A DNA stretch of 64,000 nt, from NCBI RefSeq assembly GCF_026642255.1, contig NZ_CP113264.1, positions 3,658,001 through 3,722,000 of the forward strand. The letters run 5' to 3'. A program made the position numbers and the translations under genes. Under the pieces are notes generated by a model. It did no database searches and was not told where the DNA came from. It saw only the letters and a program-made list of their open reading frames with translations. Source of the DNA: Streptomonospora nanhaiensis. Lineage in GTDB: Bacteria; Actinomycetota; Actinomycetes; Streptosporangiales; Streptosporangiaceae. Of the stretch, positions 1 through 7,882 are shown in pieces; the first letter of the stretch is position 1, and each line of letters opens with the position of its first letter.

Positions 1-408
1 CAACAGGTCCCGGGGACCGCCCGTGAAACGGGTGGAACCCAGCCCCAGCTCGGCCGCCAGCAGCTGGACGGGCTCCACGCCCACCCGGTCCACGAGCAGG
101 TCGGCCGCCGTGTTGTCGCTGACGGTCATCGCCAGGTGGGCGCAGTCGCGCAGGGACAACTCGACGTCGTCGGCGAAGTCCGCGATGCCCGACCCGCCCA
201 GGCGGTCCGCGCGCCGCGCCACGACCCGCTCGGCCGGATCCAGGATCCCCGCCCCGGCCTGACGGGCGAACTCCAGGACGATGAGGACCTTGGCGACGGA
301 GGCCAGCACGACGGGGACGTCCGCGAGGCGCCCCCACTCACGGGTCCCGTCGACCTCGCGAACGTGCACGCGCACGGCAGGGGCGTCGGTGGTGGTCACG
401 GCGCTCAC
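1..408 (-). CDS. Class A beta-lactamase-like serine hydrolase (C-terminus outside window)
   Basis: The first 136 residues are visible; the gene runs off the left edge. Two active-site signatures are plain: S-V-A-K at about residues 37-40 (the SxxK nucleophile motif) and S-D-N at 97-99, spaced as in penicillin-binding/class A beta-lactamase folds. By family knowledge it would acylate on Ser37 and hydrolyse a beta-lactam or related amide or ester. The GTG start at 408 leaves no signal peptide: the N-terminus goes straight into domain sequence, so the protein looks cytoplasmic, unlike secreted AmpC or class A enzymes. It is divergent from a LysR gene 29 bases away, an arrangement recalling ampC-ampR. 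The KTG motif lies outside the window, so true beta-lactamase activity is not shown. Confidence 0.8.
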   Translation of the reverse strand, partial: MSAVTTTDAPAVRVHVREVDGTREWGRLADVPVVLASVAKVLIVLEFARQAGAGILDPAERVVARRADRLGGSGIADFADDVELSLRDCAHLAMTVSDNTAADLLVDRVGVEPVQLLAAELGLGSTRFTGGPRDLL

Positions 409-437
409 GCTACAACCCCTTCCGCTAGTGTCTGGCC

Positions 438-1406
438 GTGGATCTCGGACGACACCTGCGGTACTTCCTGGTCGTGGCACGCGAAGGCCACTTCGGCGAG
501 GCGGCGGTCGAGCTGGGCATCGCCCAGCCGGCCCTGAGCCAATCGGTGCGCCGGCTGGAGGAGGAACTGGGCGTCACCCTCTTCGACCGGTCACGCCGCC
601 GGGTCTCCCTCACCCCCGCCGGACGCCTCCTGATCTCCCAGGCCCGCGACCTCGTCGCGGGCGAGGCCCGGCTCAGGGAGACCATGCGCCGCACACGCGA
701 CGGCGAACTCGGCACCCTCCGGGCCGCTGTACGACCCGGCACCCCGGCGACGGCACTGCGCGGCCTCCTCCGGGGCATGGCCGAACACGCCCCCGGACTG
801 GACGTCGACCTGTGCGAGATGACCGGCGCCGAACTCGTGCGCGCCCTGGGCGAGGGCACCGTCGACACCGGCCTCCTCACCACACCCTTCGAGGGCTCCG
901 GCCTGCTCGGCGAACCGGTGCTCCGGGAGGAGCTGGGCGCGGTGCTCCCCCGGGCCGAGGCGCCACCGCACTCCGCCCCCGTCGCCCTCGCCGACCTGGC
1001 CGACCGCGAACTCGTCCTGTCCGCGCGCCGCTCGGACCCCGCCTGGTTCGAGCGCGTCCTGTCCGTGTGCCGGGCACACGGATGGACGCCTCCCAGGGTC
1101 CGGGAGGCCGGCGACGCGGGATTCCTGCTGGGCCTGGTCCTGGCAGGCCTCGGCGTGGGACTGGAGAGCGCACGGGTGGCCGCACGGGAGCCCCGCCTGG
1201 CCTGGCGCCCGCTGGAGGGCGCACCCCTGCTCCGGAACACGGAGGCGGTACGCCCCGCCCGGGACGCCCACCCGGCCGCCCCCGCCTTCGCCGAGGTGGC
1301 CGCACGGGTACTCGCCGAACACCCCCGCAGCGCCCTCGCCGACCCCCACGGGGAACGCCCCTGGTCACTGGTCTACGGAGGCGGAACCCTCACCCGCCCC
1401 CGGTGA
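438..1406 (+). CDS. LysR-family transcriptional regulator
   Basis: 322 residues, the usual LysR length. The N-terminus (about residues 3-62) is a winged helix-turn-helix with the family pattern LRYFLVVAREGHFGEAA and QPALSQSVRRLEEELG. The remainder is the periplasmic-binding-protein-like effector domain. The GTG start at 438 is chosen because the HTH begins at once after it. The gene is divergent from the beta-lactamase-like gene, with only 29 bases between start codons, so both promoters and any operator must overlap one another or the coding ends. LysR proteins normally control such a divergent neighbour; here that means the serine hydrolase, by inference. The effector cannot be read from sequence. 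Confidence 0.9.
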   Translation: MDLGRHLRYFLVVAREGHFGEAAVELGIAQPALSQSVRRLEEELGVTLFDRSRRRVSLTPAGRLLISQARDLVAGEARLRETMRRTRDGELGTLRAAVRPGTPATALRGLLRGMAEHAPGLDVDLCEMTGAELVRALGEGTVDTGLLTTPFEGSGLLGEPVLREELGAVLPRAEAPPHSAPVALADLADRELVLSARRSDPAWFERVLSVCRAHGWTPPRVREAGDAGFLLGLVLAGLGVGLESARVAAREPRLAWRPLEGAPLLRNTEAVRPARDAHPAAPAFAEVAARVLAEHPRSALADPHGERPWSLVYGGGTLTRPR

Positions 1407-1540
1407 GAACCCGGCCGGCGCCCCGCCGGACACCCCCCAATGGGAAGCGCCGCACGGACGGCGCCGGTAGGGTCGTGCCGTCCGTGACCGCCGACGAGCC
1501 GTGAGGTGTTCGGCATGCCTTAGACCCGTGGCCCCCCGCC

Positions 1541-1583
1541 CTTCTTCGTCACCGCCGGAACCGACGACGAAGAAGAGGAACCC
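1541..1583 (+). promoter_or_regulatory. Stem-loop overlapping the ribosome binding site of the kinase gene
   Basis: CTTCTTCGTC at 1541-1550 is exactly complementary to GACGAAGAAG at 1566-1575. The second arm runs into the Shine-Dalgarno sequence AGAAGAGGA (1571-1579) just before the GTG start at 1584. In the mRNA this stem would hide part of the ribosome binding site, which suggests translational control of the downstream gene. This is an inference from complementarity only. Confidence 0.45.
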
Positions 1584-2519
1584 GTGCACGAGACAACACC
1601 CCCACCACACCCCATCAGGGTCCCCGAGACCCTGGCGCCGCTCCTGGACCGCGAGTTCGGCACCGAGTGGACCTCCGGCCTGCCCGCACTGACCGCACAC
1701 CTGCTCCGACGGTGGAACCTGCACCCCACGGGCACGCCCATGCACGGCATGGTCGCCCTCGTGGTCCCGGTGCGGCGCGCCGACGGCGCCCCCGCCGTGC
1801 TCAAGATGCAACCCGTCGACGAAGAGACCGAGGGCGAACCCCGGGCCCTGCGCGCCTGGGCGGGAGACGGAGCCGTCCGCCTCCTGGACCACGACCCGGA
1901 CACCGGTGCCCTGCTCCTCGAAGCCCTCGACCCCACCCGCACCCTCGAACACGCACCCCTGGACCAGGCCCTCACCACCGTCGGCGAACTCCTCGCCCGG
2001 CTCGGCGCCCACCCCGGACCGGCCGGGGTACGCAGGCTCGCAACCATGACCCGGTCCCTGGTGGAACGTGTCCGCCCCTTCCTGACCGACGAACGGATCG
2101 ACAGCCGCGCACGCCGTTCCCTGGCCCGCTGGACGGCGGTCGCCCGGGAGATGGCCGACGAACCCGGCGACCGGCTCCTGCACTGGGACCTGCACTACGC
2201 CAACGTCCTCGCACCCCTGCCCGGCACACGCCCCGACCCCTGGGTCGCCATCGACCCCAAACCGCTCGTCGGCGACCCCGGATACGAGCTGATGCCCGCG
2301 CTCCGCAACAGGTTCGCCGAGGAGGCGGCCCCCGGCGGCGCCCCCGCCTCCGTACGCCGCAGGTTCGACCGGCTGACCGGCGCCGCAGGCATCGACCGGG
2401 ACCGCGCCCGCGCCTGGACCCTCGTCCGCGCCCTGGAGGACTGCCTCTGGCAGCTGGAGGAGGGAAAGCGCACACGGTTCGGCGCCACCAGGGCCGTCGC
2501 CGACGCCCTGACCGGGTGA
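1584..2519 (+). CDS. Aminoglycoside/hydroxyurea phosphotransferase family kinase
   Basis: 311 residues of the streptomycin 6-kinase (APH(6))/hydroxyurea phosphotransferase family. The catalytic loop HWDLHYANVL lies at about 200-209 (His200, Asp202, Asn207), followed by the metal-binding IDPKPLVGDPGYE at about 223-235. The ATP-anchoring lysine is probably Lys74 in AVLKM. Family members transfer phosphate from ATP to a hydroxyl of an aminoglycoside or related small molecule. GTG is the start, preceded by AGAAGAGGA at 5-nt spacing. It stands alone between a LysR gene and a convergent AraC gene. Many actinomycetes carry such chromosomal kinases without clear resistance, so the substrate is open. 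Confidence 0.85.
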   Translation: MHETTPPPHPIRVPETLAPLLDREFGTEWTSGLPALTAHLLRRWNLHPTGTPMHGMVALVVPVRRADGAPAVLKMQPVDEETEGEPRALRAWAGDGAVRLLDHDPDTGALLLEALDPTRTLEHAPLDQALTTVGELLARLGAHPGPAGVRRLATMTRSLVERVRPFLTDERIDSRARRSLARWTAVAREMADEPGDRLLHWDLHYANVLAPLPGTRPDPWVAIDPKPLVGDPGYELMPALRNRFAEEAAPGGAPASVRRRFDRLTGAAGIDRDRARAWTLVRALEDCLWQLEEGKRTRFGATRAVADALTG

Positions 2520-2529
2520 GGCACCCGGC

Positions 2530-2553
2530 GGGCGGCGGCAGGGCCCGCCGCCC
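2530..2553. terminator. Bidirectional hairpin terminator
   Basis: GGGCGGCGG (2530-2538) pairs with CCGCCGCCC (2545-2553) across a 6-nt loop, in the gap between the convergent kinase and AraC genes. There is no T-run, as is common in high-GC actinobacteria. Confidence 0.55.
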
Positions 2554-2674
2554 GGCGAGCGTGCCCCGGCCCCTCCCGGCCGACACGTCCGGGCCGGGGC
2601 GTGGGCGGGCCGCCCCCGCAGCGGCGTCCCGCCCTCCCGGGCCGAGGCGCCCGCACCCGGGACCGGCGAACCGC

Positions 2675-3616
2675 TCAGGCGGCGACGAGCGCCCGGCGGT
2701 ACTCGGTGGGACTCACACCGCGCAGGCGCTTGAACGCCACGCTCAGCGCGAACGTGTTCGCGTAGCCCACGCTCCGGGCGATCGAGGCGACCGTGGCGTC
2801 CCCTCCGCGCAGCAGGTCGGCCGCCCTGGCGATACGCCAACCGGTCAGGTACGCCATGGGCGGCTCTCCGACCAGCGACGTGAACCGGCGCGCCAGCGAG
2901 GCCCGGGAGACCCCGCAGCCGTCCGCCAGGGCGGCGACCGTCCACGGGCGCGCCGGGGCGTCGTGGAGCAGCCGCAGGGCCCGGCCCACCACAGGATCGC
3001 CCATGGCGGCGTACCAGGAGGGGGCCCGGGTGCCGGGGCGGTCGAACCACGCACGCAGGGTGGAGATGAGCAGCAGGTCCAGCAGGCGGTCCAGGACCAC
3101 CTGCTGCCCGGGCGCCCGGCAGACGACCTCCTCGGCGATCATGGAGGTGACAGGGCGGTGGCAGTCGTCCGCCGGCACCACCAGCACCTCGGGGAGGGCG
3201 GAGAGCAGGCGCCGGCTGACCTCTCCCCCGACCTCGTACGAGGCCCCGAGCAACCGGTCCGGGGCGTCGGGGCGGTCCCCGTAGGTGCGCGGCCCGAGCA
3301 GGGCCCCCTCGTCGAACTCCTCCCCCTCTGGGGTCGTGCAGAGGTCGGCGCCGTGCACCAGGCAGGTGGGCCGGGTGTCCGGACGGTCCGCCACGGTGTA
3401 CGGATCGGGACCGCGCACGATCGCGACGTCACCGGTGCCGAGCGCGACCGGTTCGCCGTGCGCCGGAACGACCCAGCCACGCCCGCGCACCATGGTGGCC
3501 ACGCTCAACGGCGACCGGTTCTCGAAGCGCACGGCCCAGGGAGGGGCCATGATCGACTGGCTGAACAGGGCCCCCCGGGCCCGGACTCCGTCCAACAGGT
3601 CAGCGAGAGCATCCAT
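2675..3616 (-). CDS. AraC-family regulator with cupin sensor domain
   Basis: 313 residues. The N-terminal half matches the cupin_6 type effector domain of AraC regulators (MDALADLLDGVRARGALF opening, then a beta-rich segment with GDVAIVRGPDPYTV). The last 100 residues are a double HTH: VAALADGCGVSRASLARRF followed by VASIARSVGYANTFALSVAFKRL and the family hallmark GVSPTEYRR. It is divergent from the NmrA-like oxidoreductase gene, about 80 bases between starts. Cupin-type AraC genes are very often paired with the short-chain or NmrA-type reductase they regulate, so this pairing is the likely target. The inducer is unknown. Confidence 0.92.
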   Translation of the reverse strand: MDALADLLDGVRARGALFSQSIMAPPWAVRFENRSPLSVATMVRGRGWVVPAHGEPVALGTGDVAIVRGPDPYTVADRPDTRPTCLVHGADLCTTPEGEEFDEGALLGPRTYGDRPDAPDRLLGASYEVGGEVSRRLLSALPEVLVVPADDCHRPVTSMIAEEVVCRAPGQQVVLDRLLDLLLISTLRAWFDRPGTRAPSWYAAMGDPVVGRALRLLHDAPARPWTVAALADGCGVSRASLARRFTSLVGEPPMAYLTGWRIARAADLLRGGDATVASIARSVGYANTFALSVAFKRLRGVSPTEYRRALVAA

Positions 3617-3696
3617 GTCCCCACCTTAGACGCGAAGACATCGGAGTGAGGCTTTCAACCATGGATCGTCTCACTCTCCTCCGGTTGACTCAGGGC

Positions 3697-4617
3697 ATGA
3701 CAGACACACGGAACACTGCGCGAAGCACGGCCCGGCGACCGGTCCTGGTGGTCGGCGCCACGGGCAAGACGGGCCGGAGGGTGGCGGCGCGGCTGCGCGC
3801 AGCCGGACACGAGGTGCGCGCGGCGTCGCGCTCCGGGGCATGGCCCTTCGACTGGAACGACCGCACCACGTGGGGCCCTGCCTTGGAGGGCGTGGAGACG
3901 GCCTACGTGGTCCCCTTCGACCCCGCACCGGTCGTACGGCCCTTCGTCGAGCAGGCCGAGGCCGCAGGACTGCGCAGGCTCGTGCTCCTCTCCGGCCGGG
4001 GGATCGACGACCCCGACTACCTGCCCGGAGACGCCCTGGCGGGCAGCACGCTCGTGGACGCCGAGGAGGCCGTCCGCTCCAGCGGCCTGGAGTGGACGAT
4101 CCTCCGGCCGGGATGGTTCTCCCAGAACTTCGACGAGGGCTTCCTCGCCGACATGGTCGGCTCCGGCAGGATCGGGCTGCCCGCCGGGGACGGCGCGGCG
4201 AGTTTCGTCGACGCGGAGGACATCGCGGACGTGGCCGTCGCCGCCCTCACCGGGACGGGACACGCGGGTCTGATCCACGAACTGTCGGGACCCCGCGCCC
4301 TGACCCTGGCGGAGGTGGCGGCGGAGATCTCCGCGGCCACCGGACGGACGGTGGAGTACGTCGCGCTCCCACCGGAGGAGTTCGTCGCGGAGCTCGTCGG
4401 CCAGGGGGTGGGGGCCGAGGACGCCGAGGCGTTGGCGACGACGGTCTCCCCCATCCTGCGCGGCAAGGACGCGCACCTGTCGGAGGGGGTCCAGCGGGTT
4501 CTGGGACGCGAGCCGCGGGCCTTCGGGGAGTACGTGAGGAATGCGGTGGCATCGGGTGCCTGGGTCGGTTCCGAATCGGTTTCGGAAAAAAGAGGAACGG
4601 CCACCTTTACCTCGTAG
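3697..4617 (+). CDS. NmrA-like NAD(P)-binding oxidoreductase
   Basis: About 306 residues. The Rossmann motif VLVVGATGKTGRRVAARL sits directly after a short N-terminal tail; FVDAEDIADVAVAALTG and the C-terminal layout fit the atypical short-chain dehydrogenase (NmrA/QOR2, azoR-like) family, which binds NAD(P) and either reduces quinone-like substrates or acts as a redox sensor. The ATG at 3697 is preferred because the Rossmann strand starts about 12 residues later; in-frame starts at 3661 and 3646 would add 12-17 residues and 3661 has a possible GAGG upstream, so the start is not certain. It is divergent from the AraC gene that probably controls it. The C-terminal 15 residues look like extra tail beyond the domain. 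Confidence 0.85.
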   Translation: MTDTRNTARSTARRPVLVVGATGKTGRRVAARLRAAGHEVRAASRSGAWPFDWNDRTTWGPALEGVETAYVVPFDPAPVVRPFVEQAEAAGLRRLVLLSGRGIDDPDYLPGDALAGSTLVDAEEAVRSSGLEWTILRPGWFSQNFDEGFLADMVGSGRIGLPAGDGAASFVDAEDIADVAVAALTGTGHAGLIHELSGPRALTLAEVAAEISAATGRTVEYVALPPEEFVAELVGQGVGAEDAEALATTVSPILRGKDAHLSEGVQRVLGREPRAFGEYVRNAVASGAWVGSESVSEKRGTATFTS

Positions 4618-5013
4618 ATTCACGCAAGTCGCCGAGGAAGGCGGCGTGCACGCCGGGGCCGCCCCCGGCCCTCCTCCGCCGGGCACTCGACGGAGCGGCC
4701 CGCGACCGGGTCCTGACACCCGCGAGCCGGCGGAGGTGGGAGCGGGCCCCGGGGGCGCACCTCCACGGGCTCCTCCGGGGGCGTCGGCGGGCCTGAAGGT
4801 GGAACGCACGCCCCCGGCAGGAGCGCCGGGGGCGTGCGTGCGCGGAGGCGTGCCCGTGGGTGCGGGGAGGTCCCCGCGCTCCCCCGCCACCGCGCCGGTC
4901 CGGGGTACCGGGGTACGCCCTCCGCACGGGCGCGCTATGGCGGGGCGTCCTCGTTCCACCCCCCGTGACGGGTGCGCCCTCCGCGCGGGAGCGCTATCGG
5001 CACACCCTCGCGG
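4618..5013. other. Non-coding gap between convergent genes
   Basis: 396 bases without a credible gene. It holds a strong hairpin (separate entry) and an imperfect direct repeat: GTACGCCCTCCGCACGGG from 4913 and GTGCGCCCTCCGCGCGGG from 4972, each followed by a GCGCTAT-like end. I see no promoter or coding signal. Confidence 0.6.
4805..4838. terminator. Bidirectional hairpin terminator
   Basis: CGCACGCCCCCGGC (4805-4818) pairs perfectly with GCCGGGGGCGTGCG (4825-4838) with a 6-nt loop, placed between the convergent NmrA-like and trefoil-like genes. Confidence 0.7.
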
Positions 5014-5580
5014 TCAGGCCCGCGACGCCTTCCAGTAGGCGACGTCCGCGGCGCGGTTGAAGTAGGCGTTGGTGCACACGTCGTACTTGTCGCCCTCGGT
5101 GGAGTGCTGGTTGGTCTCCAGGAAGCCGCCGTTGCCGGCGTAGAGGTTCCAGATCAGGAGCACGTCACCGGTGCGCACGTGCTGGTCGGTGGGGATGGAG
5201 GTCTGCGCGAAGATCCGCCACCGCCCGGTGCCCTCGGCGCGGTCCCGGCTCTGGGAGGTCGACACGTCGTACTTGGCGCCGGCGGACTTCTGGGTGCTGC
5301 TGGCGTGGCCGTTGGTGTCGAGGTAGCCGCCGTCGCCGCCGTAGAGGTTGCGCAGCCAGACGACGTCACCGCTGAGGACGTTCGCACCGGTGGCCTTGCC
5401 CTCGGGCGAGAGGATCTCCCAGGTCCCGGTTCCCGGTCCGCGGGTGGGGGTGTCCGCGGTCTGCACCCCGTACTTGGCAGGGGCCGGGCGGTGGTTGATG
5501 CTGTCGAGGTAACCGCCGTGCCAGCCGTTGTAGCCGTTCAGCAGGTGGATCCGGTCGCCGAACCTGATCTCGTTGGCCAT
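5014..5580 (-). CDS. Three-repeat beta-trefoil/lectin-like protein, function unknown
   Basis: 188 residues built from three related segments, at about 4-66, 67-133 and 134-188. Each has a GD(R/V)(I/V/L) strand, a LxNxYxGxGGYLDT-like turn (WHGGYLDS, GDGGYLDT, GNGGFLET), a KYxVxT strand and a G(T)(W/R)xx(F/L/S) strand. Threefold repetition of about 60 residues with GG(Y/F)L(D/E) is what a beta-trefoil of the fascin or lectin kind looks like, but I do not recognise the family and assign no function. There is no signal peptide or membrane segment; all Cys but one are absent. AAGAGG precedes the ATG. It stands as a single gene with its own promoter region upstream (5581-5836). Confidence 0.75.
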   Translation of the reverse strand: MANEIRFGDRIHLLNGYNGWHGGYLDSINHRPAPAKYGVQTADTPTRGPGTGTWEILSPEGKATGANVLSGDVVWLRNLYGGDGGYLDTNGHASSTQKSAGAKYDVSTSQSRDRAEGTGRWRIFAQTSIPTDQHVRTGDVLLIWNLYAGNGGFLETNQHSTEGDKYDVCTNAYFNRAADVAYWKASRA

Positions 5581-5836
5581 ACAACCTCTTCCTGTACCAG
5601 TGCGCTGCCGGTGGCGGTGCTCGGCCGGGCCGGTGAGCAGAACCGGCCGACGACCACCGCCGGGACAAACGTATCCACTGGTTCACTTTGCGTAACAGGA
5701 CTGTCCCGACCCGGCCAATCACACCGAATCCACCCCTGGAGCCGACCGGTGTGCTAAGCGCGCTCACCGGCGACGCGAGTCCGCCGTCCGGCGCAGGCAC
5801 CGCCCGCCGGGCCCCGCGGGACGGACGGGAGGGGGC

Positions 5837-7021
5837 TCAGGCCGCCTTCCCGGAGAACGGACCCCCTTCCCCGAAGGCGAACCCGGCGAAGCGCTCCCCG
5901 ATGCGCCGGTGCGTGGCGGCGTCCGGATGGAGCCGGTCGGGCAGGGGCAGTTCGTCGGCGTCCGCCCCGCCGTAGAGGACCAGGCCGTCCAGGTAGTGCA
6001 GGTTCGGGTCCTCGGCCGCCCGCTGCCGTACGATCCGTGCCAGCTCCTCCCGGACCACGGTGAGCGTCAGCTTGCCCTCGGCCCGCTCGGCCGGGTCCCC
6101 GTTGGCCCGGAACCGCAGCTCACCCGTCCGGAGGGCCTCGGCGTCGAAACCGCAGGGCCCGGGGGTGTCCTCGTGGATGGCGCAGTGGATCGGCGAGACG
6201 ACCAGCAGCGGCGCCTCGGGGTGGCCCTCGCGGATCGTGTCGAGGAAACCGTGCACCGCGGGGCCGAAGGCGCGCAGGCGCATCAGGTCGCCGTTGACCA
6301 GGTTGAGGCCGATCTTGACGCTGATCAGGTCGGCGTCGGTGTCGCGCATGGCGCGGGCGGTGAAGGGGTCGAGCAGGGCGCCGCCGCCCAGGCCGAGGTT
6401 GACCAGGTCCACGCCGCCGAGCGATGCGGCCAGCGCGGGCCAGGTGGTGGTGGGGCTCGCCGCGTCGGAGCCGTGGCTGACGGAACTGCCGTGGTGCAGC
6501 CACACCCGGCGTCCCCGGTCCGGCAGGGGCGCTATCGGGGCGTCGGCCCGCAGGGCGACGATCTCGGTGGTCTCGTTGTGCGGGAGCCAGATCTCGACGT
6601 CCTTGTCCCGGTCGGGCAGGCCGGCGAAGCGGAGTGTGGCCGCGGGACCCCGGCTGTGCTCCACGGCGCCGGTCGCCAGGTCGACGCGCAGGGTGTCACC
6701 TCCGGTCGCGACGGCCTGGTCGGTGAGGCGGCCGTCGACGAGCAGGTCGTACACCCCGGCGGGACGGGGCGGCGCTCCCGGGTAGACGCGTCTGGTGGGC
6801 ACCGTGTCGAGTTCGACGGCGGTGGCCCGAGTGCGGAAGGCCAGGCGCACCCCGGAGGGCTGGGACTCCGCCATGGCGAGCTGCGGGTCGGCGCACTGGG
6901 CCCGGGCCCGGGCGGGGAGCCTGTGCGGGAGCAGTCCGCGTTCGGTGCGCTCCAGGTCCAGGGCTCCGCGCAGGAGCTCCGGTGTGACGGTCGTGGTGGT
7001 CCAGTCGTCCTGGGCGTGCAT
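5837..7021 (-). CDS. SGNH/GDSL-family hydrolase
   Basis: 394 residues. The C-terminal two thirds is an SGNH hydrolase: block I HHGSSVSHG at about 176-184 (Ser179 or Ser180 as nucleophile, the usual GDS being GSS here), block II NLGLGGGALLDP at about 208-219, block III-like IGLN at about 237-240, and block V PDRLHPDAATH near residue 370, giving the catalytic Asp and His. The first 160 residues form a separate beta-rich domain of the type found in two-domain carbohydrate esterases. There is no signal peptide. The substrate is probably an acyl or acetyl ester but is not defined. The ATG is preceded by a purine-rich AGGAGGCC segment. It stands between the trefoil-like gene and a TetR gene, all on the same strand. 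Confidence 0.88.
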   Translation of the reverse strand: MHAQDDWTTTTVTPELLRGALDLERTERGLLPHRLPARARAQCADPQLAMAESQPSGVRLAFRTRATAVELDTVPTRRVYPGAPPRPAGVYDLLVDGRLTDQAVATGGDTLRVDLATGAVEHSRGPAATLRFAGLPDRDKDVEIWLPHNETTEIVALRADAPIAPLPDRGRRVWLHHGSSVSHGSDAASPTTTWPALAASLGGVDLVNLGLGGGALLDPFTARAMRDTDADLISVKIGLNLVNGDLMRLRAFGPAVHGFLDTIREGHPEAPLLVVSPIHCAIHEDTPGPCGFDAEALRTGELRFRANGDPAERAEGKLTLTVVREELARIVRQRAAEDPNLHYLDGLVLYGGADADELPLPDRLHPDAATHRRIGERFAGFAFGEGGPFSGKAA

Positions 7022-7174
7022 GGTGGCGGCCTCCTGTGGTGGTCGTGTGTGCGTGGTGGGCCGGTCCGGCGCCCGGGCACGGCAGGACGGCGCCGAGGCG
7101 ACAGCTCACCTGAACCGGTGCCGGAACTGGGCACCGGCACCGTGCGCAAGGGGCGGGCGGGTGTCCGCCGCAGT

Positions 7175-7747
7175 TCAGGCCGCGGGCCAGTTGCGCAGCA
7201 GAGCGTCGAGGGCGTCGATGGTCCGCGACCAGGTCTCCTGGGTGTCGGGGGCGCTGTGGCTGAACCCTCCCCCCATCTCCAGGGTCACGTAGCCGTGGAA
7301 GACGCTGCCCAGCAGGCGGACCGCGTGGGTCTGGTCCGGTTCGTCCAGCTCGTAGCCGCGCAGGATCGCCCGGGTCGTCCGGGCGTGCCTGACGCCGGCG
7401 CTGGCGGCCGCCGTCTCCGGGTCGAGTCTGAGCTGGGCCGCCTCGTAGCGGCCGGGATGCTCGCGGGCGTAGTCGCGGTAGACGTTCGCGAGAGCGCCGA
7501 GGGCGTCCTTTCCCGCCCGGCCCGCCACGGCCTCGGAGGCCCGGTCGGCCATCTCCTCCAGGGCGAGCAGCGCGATCCGGGTCCTCAGGTCCCGGGAGCT
7601 GCGCACGTGCGAGTACAGGCTTGCGACCTTGACGTCGAACCGCCTGGCCAGCGCCGAGGCGGTCACGTTCTCGAAGCCGACCTCGTCGGCCATCTCCGCG
7701 CCCTCCCGGGCGAGGCGCTCCGGGGTCAGTCCCGCGCGTGCCATCAT
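7175..7747 (-). CDS. TetR-family regulator (WHG C-terminal domain)
   Basis: 190 residues. The N-terminal HTH (about 8-55) contains NVTASALARRFDVKVASLYSHVRSS, close to the standard TetR recognition helix. The C-terminal half, with the GSVFHGYVTLEMGGGF segment, fits the WHG-type ligand domain. GGAG lies 5 nt before the first of two tandem ATG codons; either could start the protein. Two perfect palindromes sit 18-50 bases upstream, which makes autorepression likely. The next gene downstream on the same strand is the SGNH hydrolase after a 153-base gap; it may be a target. Confidence 0.9.
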   Translation of the reverse strand: MMARAGLTPERLAREGAEMADEVGFENVTASALARRFDVKVASLYSHVRSSRDLRTRIALLALEEMADRASEAVAGRAGKDALGALANVYRDYAREHPGRYEAAQLRLDPETAAASAGVRHARTTRAILRGYELDEPDQTHAVRLLGSVFHGYVTLEMGGGFSHSAPDTQETWSRTIDALDALLRNWPAA

Positions 7748-7765
7748 GCTTTCTCCGTTCGCCTT

Positions 7766-7797
7766 GAAGTACCCTACTTCTCCCTAAAGCCTTTAGG
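7766..7797. promoter_or_regulatory. Tandem palindromic operators upstream of the TetR gene
   Basis: GAAGTA-CCC-TACTTC (7766-7780) and CCTAAAG-C-CTTTAGG (7783-7797) are two adjacent perfect palindromes, 18 bases before the TetR start codon. Size and place fit a TetR dimer (or two dimers) repressing its own promoter. Confidence 0.65.
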
Positions 7798-7835
7798 CAA
7801 GTCCCGTCAGATCGAAGGCCGACGGGGATGGGAAA

Positions 7836-7873
7836 GGGCCGGGCCGTCCGCGAGGTGCGCGACGGCCCGGCCC
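7836..7873 (-). terminator. Hairpin terminator of the pentapeptide-repeat gene
   Basis: GGGCCGGGCCGTC (7836-7848) pairs with GACGGCCCGGCCC (7861-7873). It lies 10 bases beyond the stop codon of the pentapeptide-repeat gene on the minus strand. Confidence 0.7.
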
Positions 7874-7882
7874 GAAGGGCTC

